Assembly (NCBI RefSeq): GCF_963677195.1
Contig: NZ_OY781918.1
Span: 4,700,923-4,764,922, forward strand
Source: an uncultured Marinifilum sp.
Lineage (GTDB): Bacteria > Bacteroidota > Bacteroidia > Bacteroidales > Marinifilaceae
Direction of reading: 5' to 3'
Length of the DNA stretch: 64,000 bases
This document shows positions 17,274-26,229 of the stretch, in pieces. Positions within the stretch are counted from its first letter, which is position 1. Each line of letters begins with the position of its first letter. Both the position numbers and the translations under genes were made by a program. The notes under the pieces are model-generated. The model searched no databases. It saw only the letters and a program-made list of their open reading frames with translations, and was not told the origin of the DNA.

Positions 17274-19022
17274 ATGAAAATCAAAACAATACTATATTTA
17301 TTAACTCTCTGCTTAGTTCTATCAACTTACACATCATGTAGTAGGGATGCGGAAGAAGAAGAATTAAGCGAGAGTTATTCTGGAGAAGACAACACCGAAG
17401 ATAGTGTTGACAGTGGAGATGGTGAAGAATACTCCAGTGATGTTCACGACCAAGAAGAAGATTATATATGGAACAGTGAAGATGTAATTTCTATTGTTTT
17501 GAACGGATCCTCCATTTCCTGCGAATCGGATCAGGTAGATATCAACGAAAGTGTGGCTACAATTAAAGCGGCAGGATCCTACTCCATCAGCGGAAGCTTA
17601 TCCGACGGACAAATAATGGTTGATTCGGATGATGAAGAAATTGTAAGACTGATTTTAAACGGAGCAGAAATCAACTGCTCCAACAATCCTGCGATCTACA
17701 TTAAAAATGCCGAGAAGGCTATGATCGTTCTTGCAAGTGGAACCAGCAACACAGTTAGCGATGGTGCCTCCTATGCCGATGAAGATTGTAATGCTGCCAT
17801 TTACAGCGAAGACGATCTAAGCATTTACGGAGAAGGTTCTCTTGTGGTGAATGGAAACTACAACGATGCTATCACTGGTAAGGATGGTTTAATCATTACC
17901 AGTGGTAATATCACGGTAAACGCTGTTGATGATGGCATTCGTGGAAAAGATTACCTAATTATTTACGATGGAACCATCAATATTACTTCCGATGGAGATG
18001 GATTAAAATCGGATAATGAAGAATACAGCACTGCCGGATATATTTCCATTGCGAAAGCAAGCATAGAAGTAAATGCATTGGGCGATGCCATAACGGCCGA
18101 AACAAACGTTACCATTTACTCAGGAAATCTTACTCTCACATCGGGAAATGGCAGTACATTTAGTACAGGTACCGATTCTTCGAAAGGAATTAAAGCCGGA
18201 TCGGCCATTGAAATAATTGGCGGAAATATAAAGGTAAACTCAGCCGACGATGCCATTCATTCCGATGGAAGTATAAAAATTCAGGATGTAACACTTGAAA
18301 TTTCTTCGGCCGACGATGGAATTCATGCCGAAACAGATCTTAATATTATATCGGGATACATTGATATTAGCGATAGTTACGAAGGAATAGAAAGTGCCGA
18401 AGGAAGCATTACAATAGACAATGGCGAAATTTATATTGTTTCGAGCGATGATGGTATTAATGTGGCTGCAGGAGGCGGAACCTCGGGTCGTACAAAATCG
18501 ACCAGTTCCTGTGCTCTTAATATTTACGACGGCCTTATTGTTGTTGATGCAGGTGGCGATGGTTTAGATTCCAACGACGACATTAACATGAGCGATGGAA
18601 CTGTAATTGTAAGTGGATCGACAGCCAGCTCGAACAGCGCATTAGATTACGACGGCACTTACTCTATGAGTGGAGGTTTAATGGCTGCTACAGGTACAAA
18701 AAACATGGCAGAAGCGCCAAGTTCTTCTTCCACGCAATATTCGGTGCTGATTAATTTCAGTAACACACAATCGGCAGAAACGATGATTCACATTGTGAAT
18801 ACAAACGGAGAAGAAGTACTAAGTTTATCGCCCGTAAAAGCATATCAGTCTCTGGCCTTTTCCTCTCCTAAGCTGGAAAAAGGTGAATCCTACGAAATCT
18901 ATTTGGGAGGTAACTATCTCGATGGTTCAGAAGAGAATGGATTGTACTCCGGAGGAAATTATATTGAAGGAAGTAAATACACAAGTTTTACCATATCATC
19001 TAACGTAACAAATGTCTATTAA
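17274..19022 (+). CDS. Cthe_2159-like beta-helix carbohydrate-binding lipoprotein
   Basis: A 582-residue lipoprotein (lipobox Cys22) with an acidic Ser/Glu/Asp linker, then a right-handed beta-helix of many short coils rich in DDGI, DDAI and GDGL turns from about residue 75 to 470 (VDDGIRGKDYLIIYDG, SADDAIHSDGSIKI). This matches the carbohydrate-binding domain family first described as Cthe_2159 (DUF4353), which binds acidic or cellulosic glycans and calcium. The repeated Asp pairs on the turns could hold Ca2+. The C-terminal 100 residues form a separate sandwich-like part. It is the last gene of the LytTR-linked VTC-CotH operon and is a plausible substrate or partner of the CotH protein. Two hairpin terminators follow. 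Confidence 0.82.
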   Translation: MKIKTILYLLTLCLVLSTYTSCSRDAEEEELSESYSGEDNTEDSVDSGDGEEYSSDVHDQEEDYIWNSEDVISIVLNGSSISCESDQVDINESVATIKAAGSYSISGSLSDGQIMVDSDDEEIVRLILNGAEINCSNNPAIYIKNAEKAMIVLASGTSNTVSDGASYADEDCNAAIYSEDDLSIYGEGSLVVNGNYNDAITGKDGLIITSGNITVNAVDDGIRGKDYLIIYDGTINITSDGDGLKSDNEEYSTAGYISIAKASIEVNALGDAITAETNVTIYSGNLTLTSGNGSTFSTGTDSSKGIKAGSAIEIIGGNIKVNSADDAIHSDGSIKIQDVTLEISSADDGIHAETDLNIISGYIDISDSYEGIESAEGSITIDNGEIYIVSSDDGINVAAGGGTSGRTKSTSSCALNIYDGLIVVDAGGDGLDSNDDINMSDGTVIVSGSTASSNSALDYDGTYSMSGGLMAATGTKNMAEAPSSSSTQYSVLINFSNTQSAETMIHIVNTNGEEVLSLSPVKAYQSLAFSSPKLEKGESYEIYLGGNYLDGSEENGLYSGGNYIEGSKYTSFTISSNVTNVY

Positions 19023-19051
19023 ATTTTAGTTAGTAAAATATGTTTTGAATC

Positions 19052-19121
19052 AAAGGCTCCGACAATTTGTTGGAGCTTTTATTATAATAAAAAGCCTAAC
19101 AATGTAAAACTGTCAGGCTTT
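19052..19121. terminator. Tandem hairpins between convergent operons
   Basis: Hairpin 1 pairs AAAGGCTCC (19052-19060) with GGAGCTTTT (19072-19080). Hairpin 2 pairs AAAAGCCT at about 19089-19097 with AGGCTTTT at about 19114-19121. T-tracts flank on both strands, so together they can end the VTC-CotH operon and the converging algal operon. Confidence 0.8.
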
Positions 19122-19139
19122 TGTACAATTTAGAAAATA

Positions 19140-19919
19140 TTACTTCACAAACTCCACCAAACCAAATCTGTTGGGTTGGTGTACATTTTTGCTAATATCG
19201 TAAATTGGAAAAATAGTTGAGGTTGATCGACGCTCTCCTTTCGCATCATTTCTATCCTGTCGCACTGCAAGAAAAGCCCATTTATTGCCTGCTTTCACAG
19301 GGGTAAAATTAACTCCTTTAAGTATGCTTAGAGGAATAGCCATTTCCATGGTCCAGCCTTTATCAATATCCGAATTATCGTTGAGAGTTCCCTGAATAGA
19401 GCATGCTATTTTATAATCGGGATTATAGGCTTTCACCACCATGGCTTCACCTTTGCAGATATCATTCAAATAAATAAAATCGTTAGCTGTTTTATATAGA
19501 TTCAGTTCAAAACCAAAGTGCATATTCAGGCTATCGGGAGCAGGAATCAGGAATATTTCGGCACAGTCGTCGTAGTAAGGAGCTCCGTCGCGTTGTGTTT
19601 CGCGAGCAGTAATATACCTATCCTTGCATTGGAAAAATACATACAAATTCTCCTCATCCCATAGCATACGAAAAATTGTCTCCTGTTTATCCGATTCTTT
19701 TTCGATCTTGTAATAATAATTAAGCGAACGGCTCTCTGCCTTGTGCCAAGCCTGTTCGCCCATATTTCCATCCACCACAATTTTCTCTTTATTTCTGTGT
19801 GCTTTATACAGCTCCTGCTCGCCTAACACCAGTTTTTTCTGAGCGAACAAAGCAGGTACTAACAACAAAAAAGCTATTGAGAAAATCCCTATTTTTTTTA
19901 CCGCCATAATTAAATTCAT
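19140..19919 (-). CDS. CBM9-like carbohydrate-binding protein
   Basis: A 259-residue secreted protein. After a signal peptide ending near LFAQ it shows the features of the carbohydrate-binding family 9-like module: IVVDGNMGEQAWHKAE, LWDEENLYVFFQCKD, DDCAEIFLIPAP, GWTMEMAIPLSIL and a closing HQPNRFGLVEF. It has no added catalytic domain, so binding, not cleavage, is the likely role. Such single-module proteins are frequent in marine algal polysaccharide loci. It is the last gene of the leftward operon that also holds GH16, the plug protein, a sulfatase and the DUF5060-type enzyme. An alternative start four codons in (MAVKKIG) is equally good. Confidence 0.8.
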   Translation of the reverse strand: MNLIMAVKKIGIFSIAFLLLVPALFAQKKLVLGEQELYKAHRNKEKIVVDGNMGEQAWHKAESRSLNYYYKIEKESDKQETIFRMLWDEENLYVFFQCKDRYITARETQRDGAPYYDDCAEIFLIPAPDSLNMHFGFELNLYKTANDFIYLNDICKGEAMVVKAYNPDYKIACSIQGTLNDNSDIDKGWTMEMAIPLSILKGVNFTPVKAGNKWAFLAVRQDRNDAKGERRSTSTIFPIYDISKNVHQPNRFGLVEFVK

Positions 19920-19932
19920 GTACTTTTTAGTT

Positions 19933-20811
19933 TTATTTGGACTTACTTTCTTTCCAAACCCTAAAGTAATTCACTTTATATTTACCATCCAAACGCTTAT
20001 TATCGGGCAATGCACCAAACCATTTGTTCGATTCACAATTAAAATTAACCTCTAATGGTTGATGCCAATGAGTATTTTCGGCTTCACGAAACAAAATACC
20101 ATCGATATAAAAACGAATATACTCTGGAGTCCACTCCAGGCCCCAAGTATGATAATCTTTTTGTAACTCTTTTGGAAAATAGTACTTTTTTGTTCTTGAG
20201 AAATGTTTTTTCACATCACCTTTATCTTTGGGTGCACGAAACACATGAATATTGGAATTAAGATCATGCCGATTGTAATACAATCCGGGAGCATTCTCAC
20301 AAATATCAATCTCTGTCCACCAGTCGCGGCTCACATTTGTCATCCAAAATCCCGAAACCCAGGGAGCATCCATCAATTTCGCTTCCGCCTCGAAATATCC
20401 ATACAAAAATTTCTGCTTACTTTTTATAAATCCTGTTGAATGGGTAAATCCTTCGGGAAGCTTTTCATTTCCATGCTGATTAACTCGAATCACCAAATTT
20501 CCATTTTCCAAATTCACATTCGATCCGTGGAAATAGGTTGGCTGTCGTCCTTTCCAGCCTGGATTATTTGGATACCATCTTTTTTCATTCAATTTTTTAT
20601 TATTAAACTCATCGCAGAATTTTTCCAGCTTCTTCCACCCTGTTTTATTTTGCTGATCGGATAAAGGAAAATCCGTATTTATCCTTTTAGCCCTATTTTC
20701 AAGTTTTACAGAGTCTACATATTTTTTGGACGGAATAGTTAAATCCTGAGAATAAGCTGCTCCTGTAAACCCAATTACAAAAGCCAGTATTGTAATAGTT
20801 TTAAACCTCAT
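19933..20811 (-). CDS. GH16 endo-galactanase (agarase/porphyranase type)
   Basis: A 292-residue secreted enzyme with the GH16 catalytic signature EIDICE: Glu167 nucleophile, Asp169 and Glu172 acid/base. A signal peptide ends near residue 21. The WVSGFWMTN and DWWTEID segments and HTWGLEWTPEYIRFYIDG belong to the algal branch of GH16 that contains beta-agarases, porphyranases and kappa-carrageenases, rather than to laminarinases. A GH86 and a GH117 in the same locus favour agar or porphyran backbone. Which linkage it prefers cannot be read without subfamily placement. It lies 13 bases before the CBM9-like gene and 1 base after the plug-domain gene, so it is in one operon with them. Confidence 0.88.
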   Translation of the reverse strand: MRFKTITILAFVIGFTGAAYSQDLTIPSKKYVDSVKLENRAKRINTDFPLSDQQNKTGWKKLEKFCDEFNNKKLNEKRWYPNNPGWKGRQPTYFHGSNVNLENGNLVIRVNQHGNEKLPEGFTHSTGFIKSKQKFLYGYFEAEAKLMDAPWVSGFWMTNVSRDWWTEIDICENAPGLYYNRHDLNSNIHVFRAPKDKGDVKKHFSRTKKYYFPKELQKDYHTWGLEWTPEYIRFYIDGILFREAENTHWHQPLEVNFNCESNKWFGALPDNKRLDGKYKVNYFRVWKESKSK

Positions 20812-20812
20812 T

Positions 20813-21493
20813 TTAGTAATGCTTTAGTTGAATAATCACTACTCCATTTGCCGCTCTACCTCCGTATTCAGCAGCCTCATTCCCAATAAGAACTTCAACA
20901 TTCTTTACCTGCGCAGGATTTATGCCTGAAATATCTTCTGTAATAACTCCATCTACAACAATTAAAGCCTCTGTTCCTGAAGTTAGAGAATTTGGTCCTC
21001 GAGAAGTAAGATATACAGTTTGAACACCGTTAACACTTTCAATTTTAGCCGATGGATATACATATTGAATTAACTGAGAAATAGAAGACATCCTATCGAA
21101 ATTATTGTTCTCATCCATAAGCTTAGCGATACAATAATCCAATCGTTCTTCCGACATATTTTTATTCTTAATCACATTATAATACGAGCTTTCGTTATCG
21201 ATATAAAGAAGATTAATCGTTGTATCCTGTTCGCCTTTAATACGAATAGATTGTCCTACAAAACCATCAACTTTAAATTTCAAAACATCCTTTTTCGATT
21301 TTACTTCTATTGTAAAATTACCTTGAAAATCGGTAAGTGTTTTCTTTTTACTTTTCGAAGCCGATACTTCCACATTATTTACTGGATACTTTTTAAAAGC
21401 AATTACTTTTCCTTTTAGACTATGTGTTTGAGCCTGCAGGTTACCAAATATCAAAGACATTAAAAACACAATAATACCAAGTTTTATTCTCAT
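20813..21493 (-). CDS. Orphan SusC-like regulatory plus plug-domain protein without barrel
   Basis: A 226-residue protein with a signal peptide (ending near LQAQ), a carboxypeptidase-regulatory-like beta-sandwich (about 25-95, with TDFQGNFTIEV) and a TonB-plug-like domain (about 110-226). The plug part contains TSGTEALIVVDGVI and ends with AAEYGGRAANGVVIIQL, exactly where a SusC plug would pass into the barrel. A stop follows 3 residues later. Full SusC proteins are about 1000 residues. It is not obviously a fresh truncation, because no barrel remnant lies downstream: the GH16 gene starts 1 base later. It may be a free-standing periplasmic protein or a regulator of a real SusC. Confidence 0.7.
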   Translation of the reverse strand: MRIKLGIIVFLMSLIFGNLQAQTHSLKGKVIAFKKYPVNNVEVSASKSKKKTLTDFQGNFTIEVKSKKDVLKFKVDGFVGQSIRIKGEQDTTINLLYIDNESSYYNVIKNKNMSEERLDYCIAKLMDENNNFDRMSSISQLIQYVYPSAKIESVNGVQTVYLTSRGPNSLTSGTEALIVVDGVITEDISGINPAQVKNVEVLIGNEAAEYGGRAANGVVIIQLKHY

Positions 21494-21621
21494 AGTTTAG
21501 GTTTTATTATTGATTAAATCAATATTTTTCTATTCTTATTTATAGACAAATCTTCATCCTACTATTCGTATAAAACATGTAAGATGAAAATACTATTTTG
21601 CTGTAAGCAAGTTAAAAACTA

Positions 21622-23166
21622 CTATTTTCTACTTTGCGATTGTTCTCTTATTTTTCGGATCTTTTCAGCCAGTTTTTTAGCCAATTTAGGTTTTGTGTTG
21701 GCAAGGTTATTTTGTTCCTTAGGATCCTCTTCCAAATTATACAGTTGAGCTTTATTACTCAATCCGCTTTCTATGCTCTTAATATCCATAATCCATTCGC
21801 CTTTATTTTCCGATGGCTCGATATATTTCCACTTTCCTTCACGAATAGATAAAGCATAAGCCTCTTCTATTAATTCGGCTCTACCTTTTTGGTCTTTACC
21901 CAAATAAGCATCTAAATGATTAAAGCTATCGGGAGCTTCTCCATCTTTTAAATCGTAATTTAACATAGCAGCAATGGAAGCATAAATATCCACATGCCCA
22001 ATTAAGGCATTACTGGTTTGGCCTTTTTTAATTTTATTTGGCCAATATGCAATAGTAGGCACACGAGTTCCTGCTTCGTAGCAAGAGTATTTTCCACCTC
22101 GATAAATTCCTCCGGGTTTATGATCACCTAATAATTCTTCTGCTTTATCTGAGTATCCATCATTTAAAACGGGTCCATTATCCGACGAAAAAATAATTAA
22201 AGTATTATTTAACACTCCTTTAATTTTTAAATAATCGACCAATTGCCCAGTGAAATAATCCATTTGAGCAATGGCATCGCCACGAACTCCCATTGTACTT
22301 TTTCCTGCAAAACGTAAATCTGGCATTCGCGGAACATGAATATCATGAAAAGCAAAATACAAGAAAAATGGGGTATTCTGATTTTGGTCGATAAAATTTC
22401 TGGCTTTCGAAAGCATTTGGTAAGGAATTGTTTCATCTTTCCAGCGGGCAGCATTACCTCCAGTCATATATCCAATGCGGCTTACATCATTAACAATGGT
22501 TTTTCCATGCTGATTATCGGCACCATATCGTAATAAATCCGGATTTTCTATTCCTGTAGGATCTGTTCCTACTTTTCCATCGTAACTCACTGTTATTGGA
22601 TCGTTCTTATCAAGACCAAGTACTTTATGATTTTCTACCAAAACACAAGGCACTCGATCCCCAGTTGCCGGAATCAGATAAGAATAATCGAAACCAATTT
22701 CTAAGGGACCAGGCTTTACAGCTCCATTCCAATCTACATTACCATTACCTAAACCCAAATGCCATTTCCCAATTACTGCAGTTTTGTAACCATTTTTTTG
22801 CAACATTGAAGGAAGAGTTGGTGTTCCTGGTTCAATTAATAAAGGAGCATCGCCCTTAAGAACAGCTGCATTTTTTCTGAATGCATAACTTCCTGTTAGC
22901 AATGAATATCTTGATGGTGTACAAGTAGCAGCCGAGCAGTGAGCATCGGTAAACAAAATACCACCCTCTGCTAACTTATCAACATTAGGTGTTTCTACTC
23001 CTTTAGCTCCAGTACAGGATAAATCGCCATATCCTAAATCATCAACATAAACCACAACAATATTAGGCTTTTGAAAATCGACCTTTTGCTGTGCTCCAAC
23101 CATTGTACTTACACCTACTAAGGCTGTAAAAGCCATAGAATATATTATGCATTGTCTCCAGTTCAT
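21622..23166 (-). CDS. S1 family sulfatase (Cys-type)
   Basis: A 514-residue secreted sulfatase. The formylglycine motif is CTPSR with Cys82. The N-terminal metal ligands are the DD pair at 42-43 (VYVDDLGYGD). The substrate-side segments GKWHLGLG and FSSDNGPVLNDG are present, and a signal peptide ends near residue 26. The Cys form needs a maturase such as anSME or FGE, and none is in this window. Which sulfate it removes from galactan is not readable here. It overlaps the upstream DUF5060-type gene by one base (stop/start overlap), so the two are co-translated. A 128-base gap precedes the plug-domain gene. Confidence 0.93.
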   Translation of the reverse strand: MNWRQCIIYSMAFTALVGVSTMVGAQQKVDFQKPNIVVVYVDDLGYGDLSCTGAKGVETPNVDKLAEGGILFTDAHCSAATCTPSRYSLLTGSYAFRKNAAVLKGDAPLLIEPGTPTLPSMLQKNGYKTAVIGKWHLGLGNGNVDWNGAVKPGPLEIGFDYSYLIPATGDRVPCVLVENHKVLGLDKNDPITVSYDGKVGTDPTGIENPDLLRYGADNQHGKTIVNDVSRIGYMTGGNAARWKDETIPYQMLSKARNFIDQNQNTPFFLYFAFHDIHVPRMPDLRFAGKSTMGVRGDAIAQMDYFTGQLVDYLKIKGVLNNTLIIFSSDNGPVLNDGYSDKAEELLGDHKPGGIYRGGKYSCYEAGTRVPTIAYWPNKIKKGQTSNALIGHVDIYASIAAMLNYDLKDGEAPDSFNHLDAYLGKDQKGRAELIEEAYALSIREGKWKYIEPSENKGEWIMDIKSIESGLSNKAQLYNLEEDPKEQNNLANTKPKLAKKLAEKIRKIREQSQSRK

Positions 23167-24797
23167 TACTTCTTTTTATTTATTGGTTCGATAATTAATA
23201 TTGCATCAGCTTTTCCATACCAAGGCGATTCAAAATCTTGCTTTTTACTAATTTTAGTTACTTTACTAAATTCTCCGCTTAAGGTATTCATCCATTGAAC
23301 AGATATAGATTCGCACTCCCTAAACAAAAATTCGGCACGAAACTTATAACTCTCTTTAGGCACATAAAATAAATAGTGAGTATCACTTTTCAAACAATAT
23401 CCTGCCTGATTATGCCAAGGTGCTGGCTTAAACTCGCTAAAATCGAATTTTGAAAACAACTTAGTCATGTGTTTAAAATACTCAAACTTAGGTTTAATAA
23501 AACCTTCGGGCTGCTGATAAGGATTATGAATTATCACATTCCAGCTAGCAGCCTGCCAGTAGTAAGTAGAATAAACACCAGCAAATAAACACTGATAGTT
23601 TCTTTTTAAACATACTTCCGGATCGATATAACTACCCACAAACACCTCATAAGGAGCATCTTCGTATCCACCATGTTCTATATTAAACACAGGTTTATCT
23701 TTGTACTTATTATGATCGTTAAGCATATTGCTGTAAAGAGAATAAGTCCAGTCTTGTCGGGATATAAAATCGACCGAATCGGCATGGCGTTTACAAAAAC
23801 CATAATCGTGAACCGTTACCAATCTCTTAAAAGCATTTCCTTTTCGCAATCTGTCAATTCGCTCTAATATATAATTATCGTCTGCTCTTCCATAGTAAAG
23901 TGCCTCTTTCGAAACATCCCACATTACATTTGGAAAAGCTCCGTAGCGTTTTACCACATAATCGTAATACATGTTGTCGGCTTCGGAATTCATATCGGGC
24001 CATGCCACCAGCTTGTTCCATACATAAATCATAAGATGAGCAACAATATCCTTATCGTGCATAAGAGCAATGGTTCTGTCTAGTTTTTTAAAAAAATCAA
24101 CATTAAGACTCGAATAATCAGGATTTTCGTTATTGCCCAGAAAAGGGAAGATATCTTTAGGAGCACCATATTCATGTTCCGGATTATTTGCTAACTTCTC
24201 ATCTTTTTTCCAGCTAACATCGTAAGAAAACACATTCATTACTACTTGATTAAAACCATTTTCATTCAGAAGATTTAATAAGTGTTCGGTTTTTGGCAAG
24301 ACTTTTTCGTTATGATAATCTAAAGCATACAACCAATCGCATTCGAAAGCTGTTAGAAAATAATGATCGCCATTCTCGTAAAAAAAATGCTTTGGCTTTT
24401 CAGGATTTAGCACTACTCCACCTTTATGATTCCTGCTTGTTTCGTTGCTAACAATTAATTTTCCTTTTTTGCCATTAAGGTTTTTAATTTCGGAACTAGT
24501 ACGGTAGCTCCAATTTCCAGCTTCAGATGCTGAAAAACGAATCACCCAATTTTTATCTCCATTATAAAAGCCCGGAACTTTTACTAGCTTACCATTCGGA
24601 TCGGTAAACTCTGCAATAAAATTAACAACAAAGGGATTTTTGTTGTTGGGATTCGCTTTAAAAGCAATATCAATAACTTCCCATTTTTTCAGGATAGTAT
24701 TTTTCTTTGAATATTTTACAGTTTTTATCCCAGCCTGAATCGAATTAAAATAAATTAATCCTAACAGTATAAATACAAATTTTTTAATCGTAAACAT
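23166..24797 (-). CDS. DUF5060 plus TIM-barrel glycoside hydrolase-like protein
   Basis: A 543-residue secreted protein. Residues 25-120 form a DUF5060-type beta-sandwich (WEVIDIAFKA, NWVIRFSASEAGNWSYRT). Residues about 135-460 form a TIM barrel of the DUF4038/apiosidase-like clan. Two acidic residues sit where clan GH-A enzymes keep their catalytic pair: Glu298 in WDVSKEALY and Glu374 in FNIEHGGYED. A small beta domain closes the protein. I do not know the substrate. The neighbours suggest a red-algal galactan oligosaccharide or its side group. It is the first gene of the leftward operon (24797 to 19140), whose promoter carries two C-tract sites. Confidence 0.78.
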   Translation of the reverse strand: MFTIKKFVFILLGLIYFNSIQAGIKTVKYSKKNTILKKWEVIDIAFKANPNNKNPFVVNFIAEFTDPNGKLVKVPGFYNGDKNWVIRFSASEAGNWSYRTSSEIKNLNGKKGKLIVSNETSRNHKGGVVLNPEKPKHFFYENGDHYFLTAFECDWLYALDYHNEKVLPKTEHLLNLLNENGFNQVVMNVFSYDVSWKKDEKLANNPEHEYGAPKDIFPFLGNNENPDYSSLNVDFFKKLDRTIALMHDKDIVAHLMIYVWNKLVAWPDMNSEADNMYYDYVVKRYGAFPNVMWDVSKEALYYGRADDNYILERIDRLRKGNAFKRLVTVHDYGFCKRHADSVDFISRQDWTYSLYSNMLNDHNKYKDKPVFNIEHGGYEDAPYEVFVGSYIDPEVCLKRNYQCLFAGVYSTYYWQAASWNVIIHNPYQQPEGFIKPKFEYFKHMTKLFSKFDFSEFKPAPWHNQAGYCLKSDTHYLFYVPKESYKFRAEFLFRECESISVQWMNTLSGEFSKVTKISKKQDFESPWYGKADAILIIEPINKKK

Positions 24798-24827
24798 AGA
24801 AAATTGTGTAATCGGTTAATATATTTT

Positions 24828-24884
24828 CAAAATTACGCAAGCTTAATCTCTAGTAACGGGATAGAATCCCACGAAAACAGGGGG
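24828..24884 (-). promoter_or_regulatory. C-tract-controlled promoter of the GH16 operon
   Basis: Sense-strand -7 box TAATTTTG (24828-24835) with C-tracts at 24858-24860 (22 bases upstream) and 24880-24884 (44 bases upstream). The same spacing recurs at nine other promoters of this locus. Confidence 0.65.
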
Positions 24885-25055
24885 CATTTAAAAACACAAA
24901 ACAAGTAATAGTCCAAACACACTGTTTTAATGCTAATTACAAAACATATCAATTCTTATACTTAGAACTTAACAAACTGAATTTAGCCTAATAAAGTTTG
25001 GCTAAAAATTGCGAAATTGCAGTTTGTATTTATCAATCAAACTTAATTTATAAAC

Positions 25056-26144
25056 ATGAAGTATTTTTTAACTTTAGTACTATCGGCATTTATTTTTGCC
25101 TCTTGTAATAAGTTGCCCGAACAAATTGATGTTTTACCTGCATCTGATGCTTTAAACTATATGGGACGAACGGTATGGACTGCAGATTCAACAATATCAG
25201 GCTTGTGTTGGTCGGGAGCTTCTGTTTCAATAAATTTTGAGGGAGAAAAGCTAAAAGCAATACTTAAAAACAGTGAACGAGACAATTACTACAATATTAT
25301 AATCGATGGTGTTGTAGATAGTATTTTACATATCGATACTTTAAAAACAGAATATACCATAGCAAAAAATCTACAAAAAGGTAAACACCGAGTAGAGCTA
25401 TTTAGAAGAACAGAATGTACTTTTGGAAAAACACAGTTTTATGGATTTAAAATAGGGGGCGATGCCAAGCTGTTACCTGCCGACCAGAAAAAGAAAAAAA
25501 GCATTGAATTTTACGGCAACTCCATTACGGTTGGATATGGCGTTGACGATGACACGGAACAAGATCGCTGGGATAGCATTTATTCAAATAATTATCACTC
25601 CTATGCATTTTTAACGGCCAAACATTTCGATGCTAACTATTCTTGCATTGCGAGAAGTGGTATTGGAATAACGGTAAGTTGGTTCAATCAAATTATGCCA
25701 GAATTATACTATAGGCACGATCCTAGCAATGAAAAAAGCATTTGGAATTTTAGTGCACATCAAAAAGATGTAGTGGTGGTCAATCTCTTTCAGAACGATT
25801 CTTGGATTGTAAACATGCCTGAAAACGAGCAATATCAAAAGCGATTTACAAAACAGGCCCCAACAAAGCAATTTATTATTAAATCCTATGCCGATTTTAT
25901 AGGAAAACTGCGCTCGCATTATCCTAAGGCCAAAATTATTTGCATGCTGGGCAGTATGGACGCCACAAAGGAAGGTTCGGTATGGCCCGGATATGTAAAA
26001 GAAGCGGTAAAGTCCTTAAACGACACCAATATTTACACCTTTTTTATGCCATATAAAAGTAGTAAAGGACATCCTGAAGTTGAAGATCAAAAGTTAATGG
26101 GAGATGCACTTATTCAATTTATAGAAAACAGGTTACATTGGTAA
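25056..26144 (+). CDS. CE2-like SGNH/GDSL acetylesterase, lipoprotein
   Basis: A 362-residue lipoprotein (lipobox Cys17) with an N-terminal jelly roll (about 30-140) and a C-terminal SGNH hydrolase domain. This is the layout of family CE2 acetyl-xylan/deacetylase enzymes. Ser156 in FYGNSITVGYG is the block-I nucleophile, Gly in ARSGIG and Asn in NLFQNDSW form the oxyanion hole, and His in SKGHPEVEDQ is near residue 343. It should remove ester groups, probably acetyl, from sugars. It is divergent from the DUF5060-type gene and shares that control region. It ends at a bidirectional terminator before the converging GH86 gene. Confidence 0.82.
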   Translation: MKYFLTLVLSAFIFASCNKLPEQIDVLPASDALNYMGRTVWTADSTISGLCWSGASVSINFEGEKLKAILKNSERDNYYNIIIDGVVDSILHIDTLKTEYTIAKNLQKGKHRVELFRRTECTFGKTQFYGFKIGGDAKLLPADQKKKKSIEFYGNSITVGYGVDDDTEQDRWDSIYSNNYHSYAFLTAKHFDANYSCIARSGIGITVSWFNQIMPELYYRHDPSNEKSIWNFSAHQKDVVVVNLFQNDSWIVNMPENEQYQKRFTKQAPTKQFIIKSYADFIGKLRSHYPKAKIICMLGSMDATKEGSVWPGYVKEAVKSLNDTNIYTFFMPYKSSKGHPEVEDQKLMGDALIQFIENRLHW

Positions 26145-26156
26145 TTTTATTTATAA

Positions 26157-26190
26157 AAAAACTCACACTGCTTATACCGTGTGAGTTTTT
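26157..26190. terminator. Bidirectional terminator between esterase and GH86 genes
   Basis: Arms AAAAACTCACAC (26157-26168) and GTGTGAGTTTTT (26179-26190) are perfect complements, flanked by A and T tracts that serve both strands. Confidence 0.9.
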
Positions 26191-26229
26191 AATTTCTAAC
26201 TATTTAACTAACTATCTGAAAAAAAATTA

